A stretch of 50,833 bases of DNA, taken from NCBI RefSeq assembly GCF_902497625.1, contig NZ_CABVGX010000040.1, forward strand, positions 1-50,833, written 5' to 3'. Each line of letters begins with the position of its first letter. Positions within the stretch are counted from its first letter, which is position 1. The translations under genes were made by a program, and so were the position numbers. The notes under the pieces were generated by a model that saw only the letters and a program-made list of their open reading frames with translations, had not been told where the DNA came from and searched no databases. Below are positions 16,624-25,419 of the stretch, piece by piece. The stretch comes from Pseudomonas fluorescens (GTDB taxonomy: Bacteria > Pseudomonadota > Gammaproteobacteria > Pseudomonadales > Pseudomonadaceae).

Positions 16624-16734
16624 AGACGATAACATGCCGCTTATGGTGCACACTTTGGTGTACCTAAACGCTGTCACACTTCGAGTTTTTTGACTGACAA
16701 ATCCTTGCAAAATCAAGGATTTAGAGATAGGTGG
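16624..16734. repeat. Right 111-bp direct repeat, next to the 4.5S RNA 3' end
   Basis: Ungapped partner of 12669-12779. Its end overlaps the last two bases of ffs. Within it GGTGCAC and GTGTACC form a hairpin that replaces, with different bases, the hairpin at the same place in the left copy. It also holds the likely ffs terminator (16699-16722). Confidence 0.7.
16699..16722 (-). terminator. Terminator-like hairpin after ffs
   Basis: On the minus strand AAATCCTTG and CAAGGATTT form a perfect 9-bp stem around a 6-nt loop, 10 bases after the 3' end of the 4.5S RNA. The copy in the left repeat has lost part of this pairing, which suggests that only this copy is kept functional. Confidence 0.5.
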
Positions 16735-16842
16735 TGCCCCCACCAGCCACACCCCGGCACACAATGTTCCCGCTGTGGCTGCTTCCTTCCGGATCTGACC
16801 AGGTTCACGGGTAATCGTTGCGGGGGGACCGATGGGGTCACC
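16733..16842 (-). ncRNA. ffs: Signal recognition particle 4.5S RNA
   Basis: On the minus strand the sequence holds the universally conserved SRP domain IV: GGTCAGATCCGGAAGGAAGC, flanked by ACCCGTGAACC and CAGCCACAGCGGG. The ends GGTGACCCC and GGGGGCACC pair to close the RNA, giving about 110 nt, the usual size. The RNA binds Ffh to target inner-membrane proteins. It lies between dnaX and ligA, as in other Pseudomonas, but the dnaX side is pushed away by the accessory region. Ends were set by the closing stem and may be off by a few bases. Confidence 0.93.
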
Positions 16843-16874
16843 ATAACGACACTCACCTGACGGCGAGCCGCGCC

Positions 16875-16902
16875 ATTGTACCTGTCTGAGACGAAGTTAC
16901 AA
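16875..16902 (-). promoter_or_regulatory. Sigma-70 promoter for ffs
   Basis: On the minus strand TTGTAA (16902-16897), 16 bases, then TACAAT (16880-16875). Predicted start about 25-30 bases before the mature 4.5S RNA, consistent with a short 5' leader that is removed. Confidence 0.7.
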
Positions 16903-17004
16903 CCGTTCGAGCAGATTAAAAAATATGAGTACGTTCAACGACATGCGACTCAAGCGAAACGGCGGCCGGGTTACCGGCGTTGCTCTCGCGCATCACCGCA
17001 CCCC

Positions 17005-17152
17005 GTAGCAGCTGTCGAGCCTGCGAGGCTGCGTCTGGCTGCGCAGCAGTCGTAAAAAATGGCGCTGGGGTCTGTCAGCCCGACGGTGGACGTCGGGTTT
17101 ACGGCTGCTGCGCAGCCGGGCGCAGCCGGACGCAGCCTTCGGCAGCTGCTAC
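17005..17152. repeat. REP-type inverted pair
   Basis: GTAGCAGCTGTCGAG... at 17005 faces ...CGCAGCCTTCGGCAGCTGCTAC ending at 17152, with inner pieces of the related GGCTGCGCAGCAGTCGT family. Same family as the array before hemN. The gap from the ffs promoter to ligA holds only these repeats and the hairpin that follows. Confidence 0.75.
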
Positions 17153-17246
17153 AGGTTTGGGGGATTTCGGATGAAGTGCGGTTGAGCTTGCCAGCACTGG
17201 ATCACTGCCGCTGGAACGGCGTTCTGCGATTTGCCGGGAATGAATC

Positions 17247-17323
17247 AAAAGATCGCAGCCTTCGGCGGCTCCTGCAGTCGTACGCCGGTACTTTGCAGGC
17301 GTTGCCGAAGGCCGCGATCTTTT
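17247..17323 (-). terminator. Long REP hairpin serving as ligA terminator
   Basis: AAAAGATCGCAGCCTTCGGC at 17247 pairs with GCCGAAGGCCGCGATCTTTT ending 17323, with one mismatch, 12 bp after the ligA stop. On the minus strand the stem ends in TTTT followed by GATT. It is a REP doublet that could also end transcription. Confidence 0.55.
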
Positions 17324-17334
17324 GATCTAACACG

Positions 17335-19692
17335 TCAGATCGCGATACCGTGCGAACTCAAAAACGCCACAAACGCCTCTTCATCCAGCACCTTCAACCC
17401 CAGCTCATTGGCCTTGGTCAACTTCGAGCCCGCGCCTGGCCCGGCCACAACGCAGTGGGTCTTGGCCGAGACCGAGCCCGCCACTTTGGCGCCGAGGCTT
17501 TCCAGTTTGTCCTTGGCGACATCGCGGCTCATCAATTCCAGCGAACCGGTCAACACCCAGGTCTGTCCGGCCAGCGGCAACCCTTCGACGACTTTTTTCT
17601 CGCTCTGCCAATGCATGCCGAACTCGCGCAGCTGCTGTTCGGCGGCTTCAGCGAGCTGTCGGTTTTCGGCAATCGCGAAAAACTCTCGCACGGAATTCGC
17701 TTGTTTCTCCGGCAACGCCTGACGCATGTCCAGCCAGTCCGCGGTGAACACGCCTTGCAGCGAACCGAAGCGCTCCGCGAGTTTCTGCGCCCCGCCCGGC
17801 CCGACCGAAGGTATGTGCAGTTTGTCGAGAAAACCGCCCAGCGTGGTACTCGCAGCGAACTCGGCACCCAGATCGCCCTGATCCTGGATCTGCAGACCAT
17901 GCCTGAGCAGATCCTTGATGACCTGCTGGTTGTGCTCATCCTCAAAGAAACTGTGAATCTCGTGCGCCACTTCCAGGCCCACATCCGGCAGGTACGTGAG
18001 CACATGCGGCAATGCTTGCTGAACGCGCTCCAGGGTACCGAGGGAGCGCGCCAGCACCTTGGCCGTCTCCTCCCCGACATCAGGAATGCCGAGCGCGTAA
18101 ATAAAGCGCGCCAGGCTTGGCTTCTTGCTGTTCTCGATGGCGCTGAGCAGCTTCTTGCTCGACAGCTCGGCGAAACCTTCCAGGTCGACAATGTCCTCGA
18201 ACTTCAGGGCATACAGATCGGCTGGCGAACTCACCAGACCTTCATCGACCAATTGCTCGACGCTCTTGTCGCCCAGACCCTCGATATCCATCGCGCGGCG
18301 CGAGACAAAGTGAATGATGGCCTGCTTGAGTTGCGCCCCGCAGGCCAGACGGCCGACGCAGCGGTAGACCGCACCTTCGCTGACGGTCTCGCGACCCTTG
18401 CTGCGCTTGACCAGTTGCGTGCGCTCGACTTGCGAGCCGCACACCGGGCATTGCTCGGGAATCTGCACTGCTCTGGCGTTTTCCGGACGGCGCTCGGTGA
18501 CGACTTGCACCACTTGCGGAATCACGTCGCCGGCTCGGCGAATGATCACGGTATCGCCGATCATCAGGCCCAGACGCGCCACTTCATCCATGTTGTGCAA
18601 GGTCGCATTGGCCACAGTGACGCCGGCCACTTTCACCGGTTTCAGCCGCGCCACGGGAGTGACCGCGCCGGTGCGGCCGACCTGGAATTCCACGTCGAGC
18701 AACTCTGTGAGCTCTTCCATCGCCGGGAATTTGTGGGCGATGGCCCAACGCGGCTCGCGGGCGCGGAAGCCGAGTTCGCGCTGAGAGGCAATGCTGTTGA
18801 CCTTGAAGACGACACCGTCGATTTCATAGGTCAGGTCGTTGCGGCGTGAACCGATGTCGCGATAGTAGTCCAGGCACTCGTCGATACCGTGAGCGAGTTT
18901 GAGTTCACGGCTGATGGGCAAACCCCAATGCTGAAGCTGCTTGAGATTGCCGATATGGGTATCGGCGACGTCAGCGGAAATCTGGCCGATGCCGTAGCAG
19001 CAGAATTCCAGCGGACGGTTGGCGGTGACCTTTGAATCCAGCTGACGCAAGCTCCCCGCCGCGGCATTGCGCGGGTTGGCGAAGGTCTTGCCGCCAACCT
19101 CCAGTTGCGTGGCGTTGAGGCGTTCGAAGCCGGCCTTGGACATGAACACTTCGCCGCGCACTTCGAGGGTCGCCGGCCAACAACTGCCCTGGAGTTTCAG
19201 CGGAATGTTGCGCACCGTGCGCACGTTGACGCTGATGTCTTCGCCTGTGGTGCCATCCCCGCGGGTCGCGCCGCGTATCAGCACGCCATCCTGATAAAGC
19301 AGGCTGACCGCCAGGCCATCAAGCTTGGGTTCGCAACTGTATTCCACCGCCGCTGCGCCGCCGAGCAAATCGCCGGCCGGCAGATCGAGGCCTTCCGTCA
19401 CCCGGCGATCGAACTCGCGCATGTCGCTTTCTTCGAAGGCGTTGCCAAGGCTGAGCATCGGCACTTCGTGGCGCACTTGCGTGAACGCAGACAGCGCCGC
19501 GCTGCCGACACGCTGGGTCGGCGAATCGCTGGTCACGAGGTCGGGATTGGCCGCTTCCAGAGCCTTAAGCTCGTGAAACAAGCGGTCGTATTCGGCGTCC
19601 GGGATGCTCGGCTCGTCCAGCACGTGATAGCGATAGTTGTGCTGATCCAGCTCAGCGCGCAGTTCCAGGATGCGGGTTTTGGCGGCGGTCAT
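17335..19692 (-). CDS. ligA: NAD-dependent DNA ligase LigA
   Basis: A 785-residue replicative and repair ligase. The adenylation motif is EPKLDGLAVS with Lys123 as the AMP-accepting residue. OB-fold, a Cys4 zinc finger (CPVCGSQVE and YRCVGRLACGAQ), helix-hairpin-helix repeats and a C-terminal BRCT domain (about 710-785, WVLTGSLELMSRDVAK) follow in the normal order. The start MTAAKTRILEL at 19692 gives the usual N-terminal Ia domain; the seven-codon extension upstream is unlikely. It is the last gene of the co-oriented GntR, smc, zipA, ligA series, with a REP between zipA and ligA. Confidence 0.97.
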   Translation of the reverse strand: MTAAKTRILELRAELDQHNYRYHVLDEPSIPDAEYDRLFHELKALEAANPDLVTSDSPTQRVGSAALSAFTQVRHEVPMLSLGNAFEESDMREFDRRVTEGLDLPAGDLLGGAAAVEYSCEPKLDGLAVSLLYQDGVLIRGATRGDGTTGEDISVNVRTVRNIPLKLQGSCWPATLEVRGEVFMSKAGFERLNATQLEVGGKTFANPRNAAAGSLRQLDSKVTANRPLEFCCYGIGQISADVADTHIGNLKQLQHWGLPISRELKLAHGIDECLDYYRDIGSRRNDLTYEIDGVVFKVNSIASQRELGFRAREPRWAIAHKFPAMEELTELLDVEFQVGRTGAVTPVARLKPVKVAGVTVANATLHNMDEVARLGLMIGDTVIIRRAGDVIPQVVQVVTERRPENARAVQIPEQCPVCGSQVERTQLVKRSKGRETVSEGAVYRCVGRLACGAQLKQAIIHFVSRRAMDIEGLGDKSVEQLVDEGLVSSPADLYALKFEDIVDLEGFAELSSKKLLSAIENSKKPSLARFIYALGIPDVGEETAKVLARSLGTLERVQQALPHVLTYLPDVGLEVAHEIHSFFEDEHNQQVIKDLLRHGLQIQDQGDLGAEFAASTTLGGFLDKLHIPSVGPGGAQKLAERFGSLQGVFTADWLDMRQALPEKQANSVREFFAIAENRQLAEAAEQQLREFGMHWQSEKKVVEGLPLAGQTWVLTGSLELMSRDVAKDKLESLGAKVAGSVSAKTHCVVAGPGAGSKLTKANELGLKVLDEEAFVAFLSSHGIAI

Positions 19693-19769
19693 GGGTGTTC
19701 TCTCATAAAGCAAAAAAGCAGCCGAGGCTGCTCAATCTGTAAATCACAATAGCTTAAGACGTGCGCTTT

Positions 19770-19900
19770 GTGGCGAGGGGGCTTGCCCCCGTTCGGCTGC
19801 GAAGCAGTCGTAAATACCGCAAACGCGCTTTATCTGACACACCGGGCTGGATGGTTTTAGGGCCGCTTCGCAGCCCAACGGGGGCAAGCCCCCTCACCAC
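19770..19900. repeat. REP-type inverted pair between zipA and ligA
   Basis: GTGGCGAGGGGGCTTGCCCC... at 19770 and ...GGGGCAAGCCCCCTCACCAC ending at 19900, each with an inner CGGCTGCGAAGCAGTCG or its partner. This is the complete form of the repeat from which the 18-bp minisatellite at 33033 was derived. Confidence 0.85.
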
Positions 19901-19924
19901 AAAAGCCCCGTGCCAACCTTCGAA

Positions 19925-20776
19925 TCAACGCTTCTGCGTCAAAGCACGGCGTTCAAATTCAACAATGCGCTGACGGTAATGCTCGATAGTTTGAGCAGTC
20001 AGTACGCTGCGCTGGTCATCCTTCAGCTCGCCGTTCAGTTCCTGCGACAATTTACGCGCCGCGGCGACCATCACATCAAAAGCCTGCTTGGGATGACGCG
20101 GGCCTGGCAGGCCGAGGAAGAAACTCACGGCCGGGGTGCTGAAATGGTCGATATCGTCCAGATCGAATACGCCGGGCTTGACCGCATTGGCCATCGAGAA
20201 CAGCACTTCGCCGTTGCCGGCCATGCTCTCGTGGCGATGAAAAATGTCCATCTCGCCGAAACGCAGGCCACTTTCGAGAATATTCTGCAACAGCGCCGGG
20301 CCCTTGAAGCCGGCTGCATCGCGGCAGATCACGCTGATCACCAGTACTTCTTCAGCTTGCGGCTGCTCTCTGTCACTGGCCGATGGCGACGGTTTGGTGT
20401 CGTCCGGGAAATCATCAGCGCTGCTGAAGCTCGGGCCGCCGTCCAGATCCAGGTTCAGATTCAAATCGCCTTGCGAGGGCTCACCGTGCCCGCGCTTGCC
20501 ACGCTTGGAACCCGACTCCCTGGTTTCCCGGGCAGGCATGCTCACCGACGGCAGATCGTGCTCGTCCAGTTGCGGTTCCTTGTGGGTATCCAGCACCCGC
20601 GGCGGGCCCAGCAGCTCGGCGCCGGTGTCCTCGTCGGGCAGATTGGACAAATTGCGGTCAAGACGAAATTTCAGTTTTCCCTTGCCGCCGCGCATCCGGC
20701 GCCAGCCATCGAAAAGAATACCGGCAATGACAATAATGCCGATGACGATCAGCCACTCGCGCAGACCGATTTCCAT
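19925..20776 (-). CDS. zipA: Cell division protein ZipA
   Basis: A 283-residue inner-membrane protein that tethers FtsZ to the membrane during division. It has one N-terminal membrane segment (REWLIVIGIIVIAGILFDGW, about residues 6-25), a basic stretch, a variable acidic/proline linker (about 45-145) and the C-terminal FtsZ-binding domain (EVLVISVICRDAAGF onwards). The order and length match Pseudomonas ZipA. It lies between smc and ligA, its usual place. Confidence 0.95.
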   Translation of the reverse strand: MEIGLREWLIVIGIIVIAGILFDGWRRMRGGKGKLKFRLDRNLSNLPDEDTGAELLGPPRVLDTHKEPQLDEHDLPSVSMPARETRESGSKRGKRGHGEPSQGDLNLNLDLDGGPSFSSADDFPDDTKPSPSASDREQPQAEEVLVISVICRDAAGFKGPALLQNILESGLRFGEMDIFHRHESMAGNGEVLFSMANAVKPGVFDLDDIDHFSTPAVSFFLGLPGPRHPKQAFDVMVAAARKLSQELNGELKDDQRSVLTAQTIEHYRQRIVEFERRALTQKR

Positions 20777-20928
20777 GTAATCCCGTGCCTCTATAAAAAA
20801 TGCTGAAAAATAAGGGGTTTACAACTCGCAAACCGCTTTAAAACGTGGCGCCAACTCTATGTTCTGACAGGCGTTTTACCCACGTACACGAAAAATTGAC
20901 ATTAAACTAGCACGACAGGCGGCTTCGC

Positions 20929-21001
20929 AGCTACAAGCTTTAAGCTCCAAGCTGCAAGCCGCATCACTTGCAGCTGTTAGCTTGCCGCTTGCAGCTCGCC
21001 G
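20929..21001. repeat. AAGCT-rich palindromic repeat after smc
   Basis: Several overlapping copies of the pattern CAAGCTGCAAGC and its complement (GCTTGCAGCT) lie directly after the smc stop codon. The same kind of sequence stands between benE and yggL at 34545-34602. It can fold into alternative hairpins. Confidence 0.6.
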
Positions 21002-24000
21002 TCAGGCGTCCACCATCGCCATTGCCTCCTCCACGTCGACGGCTACCAGTCGCGAACAACCCGGCTCATGCATCGTCACCCCCATCAGTTGATCGGCCAT
21101 TTCCATGGCGATCTTGTTGTGAGTGATATAAATGAACTGCACCGTTTGCGACATCTCTTTCACCAGCCGCGCGTAGCGACCGACGTTAGCGTCATCAAGT
21201 GGCGCGTCAACCTCATCGAGCATGCAAAACGGCGCCGGATTCAACTTGAAGATCGCAAAAACCAGTGCCAGCGCGGTCAAGGCTTTTTCACCGCCGGACA
21301 GCAAATGGATGGTGCTGTTCTTCTTTCCGGGCGGTCGCGCCATGATCGTCACCCCTGTATCGAGTAGATCTTCGCCCGTCAGTTCCAAATACGCGCTGCC
21401 ACCACCGAAAACTTTTGGAAAAAGTGCCTGTAAACCGCTATTGATCTGATCAAAGGTATCTTTGAAACGATTACGGGTTTCCTTGTCGATCTTGCGAATC
21501 ACGTTTTCCAGGGTATCGAGCGCTTCCACCAGATCGTCGTTCTGCGCATCCAGGTAACGCTTACGCTCGGACTGTTGCTGGTATTCGTCGATGGCCGCGA
21601 GGTTGATCGCGCCCAGGCGCTGAATGCGCGCGGCGATGCGCTCAAGCTCTTCCTCGGCGTCTTTCTCATTGGCCTCGGCGGTCAACGTCGCGAGCACGCC
21701 GTGAAGGTCGTAGCCGTCTTCCAGCAACTGATCCTGCAGAGTCTTGCGGCGCACGGTCAGGGCTTGCCACTCCATGCGCTGAGTTTCCATCTGGCCGCGG
21801 ATCAACTGCGATTGCTGTTCGGCCTGGCTACGGCGCTTTTCCGCGTCGCGCAGTTCGCGGTCGGCGTCTTCCATGGCGATCTGCGCAGTCTTGAGTTCCT
21901 CGTCGACGGTCATGCGCTTGTCGAGCAGCTCTTCGAGTTTGAGGCGCAACTCTTCCAGCGGTGCCTCGCCCTCCTCCAGATTAAGGCTCAGTTGCTCGCG
22001 CTTTTCAGTCAGGCGCTCGGACTGCATTTCCAGCCGCTCCAGAGCCTGGCGTGTCGAGTCATGCTGCGCCTTGAGCGAGCCCAGGCGCACCGCCAGTTGA
22101 TGCGCATGATCCTTGTGCTGCCGGGCTTCCTGACGCACGCGATCAAGGCGCTCGCGCAGGCTGTCGCGCTGAGCCAGCAGTAGTTCGCGCTGTTCGGTAT
22201 CGAGCGCCATCGCGTCGAGGGCATCCTGCAACTGCAGGCGCGCTTCGCCCACGCTTTCGTGTTCCAGCGCGCGCTGTTCGGCCAGCTCGCTGAGTTCCTC
22301 GTCGAGACGAGTGCGGCGCAGGGTAAGCTGTTCCGCCTTGGCTTTGCCGGCGGACAACTGCGCTTTTAATTCACCTTGCTGACGTGCTTCATCTTGCAGC
22401 AGACGGCGCAAGTGTTCGCGGCCGTTCTCCTGCTGACGCTGCTGCGCGCGCAGATTTTGCAGCTGCGTTTCCAGGGTTTCGACCGTGGCTTCACGCTCCT
22501 CGCGCTCAAGACTCAGGTCCTGAATTTCCTGACCACGCGCCAGTACGCCGCTTTCCGCTTCACTGGCGCGACGCACGCGTAAAAAGTGCCGACCGACCCA
22601 GTAACCGTCGCGACTGATCAGGCTTTGTCCGGCCGACAACTGACCGCGCAGGGCCAACGCCTGTTCGAGGCTGTCGACCGGTTTCACCTGTGCCAGCCAA
22701 GGCGACAGATCAATGTTCGCCTCGACCTTGTCGAGCAGACTGCCGGGCACCCGCACGCCATCGCTAGCCGGGCTGACCAGGCGCAGATCGCCCTGGGCAA
22801 AACCGGCCAGATCATAATCGCCAACGTCATCGACCAGCACCGCCTGCAGGTCGGCGCCGAGCACGGTTTCCACCGCCAGTTCCCATCCGGCTTCAACGGT
22901 CAGGCCTTCGGCCAAGCGTGGACGGTCGGCGAGGTGCTGCTCACGCAGCCATTCGGCGGTGCCGGTGCCTGGATCGAGCGCCGCTTGCTGTAACGCCTCA
23001 AGGGACGCGAGGCGCCCGTTCAGCCGCTGCAGATCGCCCTGCGCCTGCTGTTGCGCGGTCAACGCATGCTGCAATTGCTGCCGTAACTGTTCGAGCCGTT
23101 CGACTTGCGCCTCTTCGCTGGCCTGCAGATCTTCGAGCGTGGCTTCGGAGGCCGCCAACTGCTCGCTGATTTCCATGATCGCTGCGTCTTCCGGATCGGC
23201 CGAGAGCAGAGCCCGCTCTTCGCCAAGACGCTTTTGGCGATCCGCCAAGCGCTCCATGCTGGTTTCCAGCTGCTGAATGCGCGACTGTTGAACCTCGGAC
23301 TGGCGACGCGGTTCGGCGGACGTCAGGTTGAAGGCGTCCCACCGCTCCTGCCACGCGTGCATGGTGGCTTCGGATTCTTCCAGCGCGGCGGCGGCTTCTT
23401 CAGCGGCTGCGCTGCTGACTTCCTGCTCGGGCGTGAGCAGGTCGAGCTCCTCGCCGAGGGTCAGCAGCAAGGTGCGGTCATGGCCAAGGTGCGATTCTGT
23501 TTCCAGACGGGCGCGTTCGGCTTCTTTCAGGTCATCCTGCAATTGCCGTAAACGCTGCTGACCATGCTGAATGCTCTGCTCGACCCGCGCGATGTCACCG
23601 CCGACCGAATAGAAGCGTCCCTGCACCAGATTGAAGCGCTCGGACAGGTCGTGGTGACCGTCACGCAAGCGTTCGATGCTCGCGTCGGCATTGCGCTGCT
23701 CGGCGACCAAGGCTTCGAAGCTGACTTCCTGGGTGCCGATCACCGCTTCGCGCTGCCCAACCTGCTCATTCAGTGCCTGCCAGCGCAAGGCCGACAATTG
23801 CGCCTTGAGCTGACGCTCCTCGCCTTTGTATTCCTGATATTTCTTTGCCGCCTCGGCTTGCCTGTGCAGACGTTCGAGCTGACGTTCCAGCTCTTCGCGA
23901 AGGTCGGTCAGGCGGGCGAGGTTTTCGTGGGTCCGGCGAATGCGATTTTCGGTCTCACGGCGGCGCTCCTTGTATTTGGATATGCCGGCCGCTTCTTCAA

Positions 24001-24490
24001 TAAAGTTGCGCAGGTCTTCAGGCTTGGCTTCGATCAGCTTGGAGATCATCCCCTGTTCAATGATCGAGTAGCTGCGCGGGCCGAGGCCGGTACCGAGGAA
24101 GATGTCGGTGATGTCCCGGCGGCGGCATTTGGTGCCGTTGAGGAAGTAGCTGTTCTGGCTGTCGCGGGTAACCTTGCGGCGAATGGAGATTTCCGCGTAG
24201 GCGGCGTATTCACCGACCAGGGTACCGTCGGAGTTGTCGAACACCAGCTCGATGCTGGCCTGGCTCACCGGTTTGCGGCTGGTCGAGCCGTTGAAGATGA
24301 CGTCGGTCATCGACTCGCCGCGCAGGTTTTTTGCCGAGCTCTCGCCCATCACCCAGCGCACGGCGTCGATGATATTCGACTTGCCGCACCCATTGGGCCC
24401 GACCACCGCGGCCATGTTACTGGGGAAGTTCACCGTGGTCGGGTCGACGAAGGACTTGAACCCCGCCAGCTTGATGCACTTCAGCCGCAC
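21002..24490 (-). CDS. smc: Chromosome segregation protein SMC
   Basis: A 1162-residue SMC ATPase that condenses and organises the chromosome. Walker A GPNGCGKSNIIDAVRWVMGE is at residues 32 onward, two long coiled coils (about 165-500 and 660-1000) flank a hinge (about 515-640), and the C-terminal head has the signature LSGGEKALTALAL and Walker B CMLDEVDAPLDD. Length is normal. It starts 2 bp after the end of the GntR gene, so the two are co-transcribed; zipA follows 225 bp downstream. No scpA or scpB gene is in the window. Confidence 0.97.
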   Translation of the reverse strand: MRLKCIKLAGFKSFVDPTTVNFPSNMAAVVGPNGCGKSNIIDAVRWVMGESSAKNLRGESMTDVIFNGSTSRKPVSQASIELVFDNSDGTLVGEYAAYAEISIRRKVTRDSQNSYFLNGTKCRRRDITDIFLGTGLGPRSYSIIEQGMISKLIEAKPEDLRNFIEEAAGISKYKERRRETENRIRRTHENLARLTDLREELERQLERLHRQAEAAKKYQEYKGEERQLKAQLSALRWQALNEQVGQREAVIGTQEVSFEALVAEQRNADASIERLRDGHHDLSERFNLVQGRFYSVGGDIARVEQSIQHGQQRLRQLQDDLKEAERARLETESHLGHDRTLLLTLGEELDLLTPEQEVSSAAAEEAAAALEESEATMHAWQERWDAFNLTSAEPRRQSEVQQSRIQQLETSMERLADRQKRLGEERALLSADPEDAAIMEISEQLAASEATLEDLQASEEAQVERLEQLRQQLQHALTAQQQAQGDLQRLNGRLASLEALQQAALDPGTGTAEWLREQHLADRPRLAEGLTVEAGWELAVETVLGADLQAVLVDDVGDYDLAGFAQGDLRLVSPASDGVRVPGSLLDKVEANIDLSPWLAQVKPVDSLEQALALRGQLSAGQSLISRDGYWVGRHFLRVRRASEAESGVLARGQEIQDLSLEREEREATVETLETQLQNLRAQQRQQENGREHLRRLLQDEARQQGELKAQLSAGKAKAEQLTLRRTRLDEELSELAEQRALEHESVGEARLQLQDALDAMALDTEQRELLLAQRDSLRERLDRVRQEARQHKDHAHQLAVRLGSLKAQHDSTRQALERLEMQSERLTEKREQLSLNLEEGEAPLEELRLKLEELLDKRMTVDEELKTAQIAMEDADRELRDAEKRRSQAEQQSQLIRGQMETQRMEWQALTVRRKTLQDQLLEDGYDLHGVLATLTAEANEKDAEEELERIAARIQRLGAINLAAIDEYQQQSERKRYLDAQNDDLVEALDTLENVIRKIDKETRNRFKDTFDQINSGLQALFPKVFGGGSAYLELTGEDLLDTGVTIMARPPGKKNSTIHLLSGGEKALTALALVFAIFKLNPAPFCMLDEVDAPLDDANVGRYARLVKEMSQTVQFIYITHNKIAMEMADQLMGVTMHEPGCSRLVAVDVEEAMAMVDA

Positions 24491-24492
24491 CC

Positions 24493-25152
24493 TCAGGCGT
24501 CCGTCAGGGCGGAAACCACCAGATCGCTGCTGCGCTGGGCGTAGGCCGTCAGCACTTCGCGGATCAGTGGAAAGTCGCGGGCCAGCACGGCCGCGAGCAA
24601 GCGTTCGAACAGCTCGAGGAACTCACTCATCGAGGCTTTGCGCTGGTCGAGGGCAAGGAAATACGCGCGGCTCATGGCCGGCTGCAGGTTTTCGACGGTT
24701 TCCTGCAAATACGGGTTGTTGGCGAACGGGTAAGCCGCGCGCATCACGTTGAAGCTGTCGTCGACGAAGGTGCGAATGTCCTGACGCTCGCAACTGGCCG
24801 CCAGACGCTGCTGAATCTGCACGAACGGCGCCATGTCGGCTTGAACCTGCCAGCCACTGGCGACGGCGTTGCCGAGCAGAATGTACAACTCGCTCATCAG
24901 CGTGCATAGGCTCTGCACTTTGTGCGCAGTGAGTTCGGTCACGTGCGCACCACGGCGCGGCAGGATCGCGATCAGGTGGCGGCGTTCGAGGATCAGCAAG
25001 GCTTCGCGGACCGATCCGCGGCTGACATTCAGCGCCAGCGTGACTTTCTGTTCCTGAATGCGCTCCCCGGGCTTCATTTCGCCACGAATGATGCGTTCGG
25101 CGAGGTGGTGGGCGATTTGCTCGGCGAGGCTATCCGGCGCCTTGAACGTCAT
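24493..25152 (-). CDS. GntR-family (FCD) regulator next to xdh
   Basis: A 219-residue regulator: N-terminal winged helix (about 8-75; SLAEQIAHHLAERIIRGEM and NVSRGSVREALLILERR) and a C-terminal helical FCD ligand domain. The start at 25152 has AAGGGA upstream; the ORF is open 31 codons further but that part lacks homology and overlaps the promoter side. It is transcribed divergently from xdhABC and sits 267 bp from xdhA, where two matching palindromes occur, so regulation of purine catabolism is the natural inference. It also shares a transcript with smc. The ligand is not known from sequence. Confidence 0.9.
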   Translation of the reverse strand: MTFKAPDSLAEQIAHHLAERIIRGEMKPGERIQEQKVTLALNVSRGSVREALLILERRHLIAILPRRGAHVTELTAHKVQSLCTLMSELYILLGNAVASGWQVQADMAPFVQIQQRLAASCERQDIRTFVDDSFNVMRAAYPFANNPYLQETVENLQPAMSRAYFLALDQRKASMSEFLELFERLLAAVLARDFPLIREVLTAYAQRSSDLVVSALTDA

Positions 25153-25324
25153 GGTTGTCCCTTCAAACTCTTCAATCTTCACAAGCGGCGCAGTGTAGCG
25201 CAAGTGAGAGGTCATGGCGGAGTGCCCACTCAGCGGTTTTGGCACGATTCCCGCAAAAAGGCAGGGTCTCCCGTGAGGGTCAATAATGAAGTCACAGGTC
25301 GTTGATCGACAAAATAAGATTTCC

Positions 25325-25361
25325 TGACCTTTAAGTCAGAAAATCATTGACCACAAAGTCA
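25325..25361 (+). promoter_or_regulatory. Two TGAC-N6-GTCA palindromes before xdhA
   Basis: TGACCTTTAAGTCA at 25325-25338 and TGACCACAAAGTCA at 25348-25361, both continued by GA, are 23 bp apart, about two helical turns. They lie 59 bp and more before the xdhA start. TTGACC (25347-25352) with TAAATT (25369-25374) could be an overlapping promoter. Likely operators for the divergent GntR regulator, which would then repress xdh and perhaps itself. Confidence 0.55.
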
Positions 25362-25419
25362 GACCTGATAAATTCGGTCCAAGTCGGTTAACAACAATAA
25401 TGAGTCTGCGAGGCCTTCC

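Larger units (their letters stand above)
12669..16755. mobile_element. Putative decayed integrative element at the 4.5S RNA gene
   Basis: About 4 kb lies between two 111-bp direct repeats. Next to the left repeat is a broken serine-recombinase gene; the rest holds unrecognised, partly AT-richer minus-strand genes, an amber-interrupted gene and a HEPN gene. The right repeat abuts the 3' end of ffs. The layout (recombinase at one end, RNA gene at the other) fits an integrated element that has lost its mobility. No transposase, conjugation or phage structural gene is present. The two genes at 11169-12644 lie outside the repeats. Confidence 0.5.

Noticed and set aside
16522..16764. A small minus-strand gene related to one at 12468-12827
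   Set aside because: The similarity of the two predicted peptides only reflects the 111-bp direct repeat; one runs through ffs, the other through the 11967-12644 gene.
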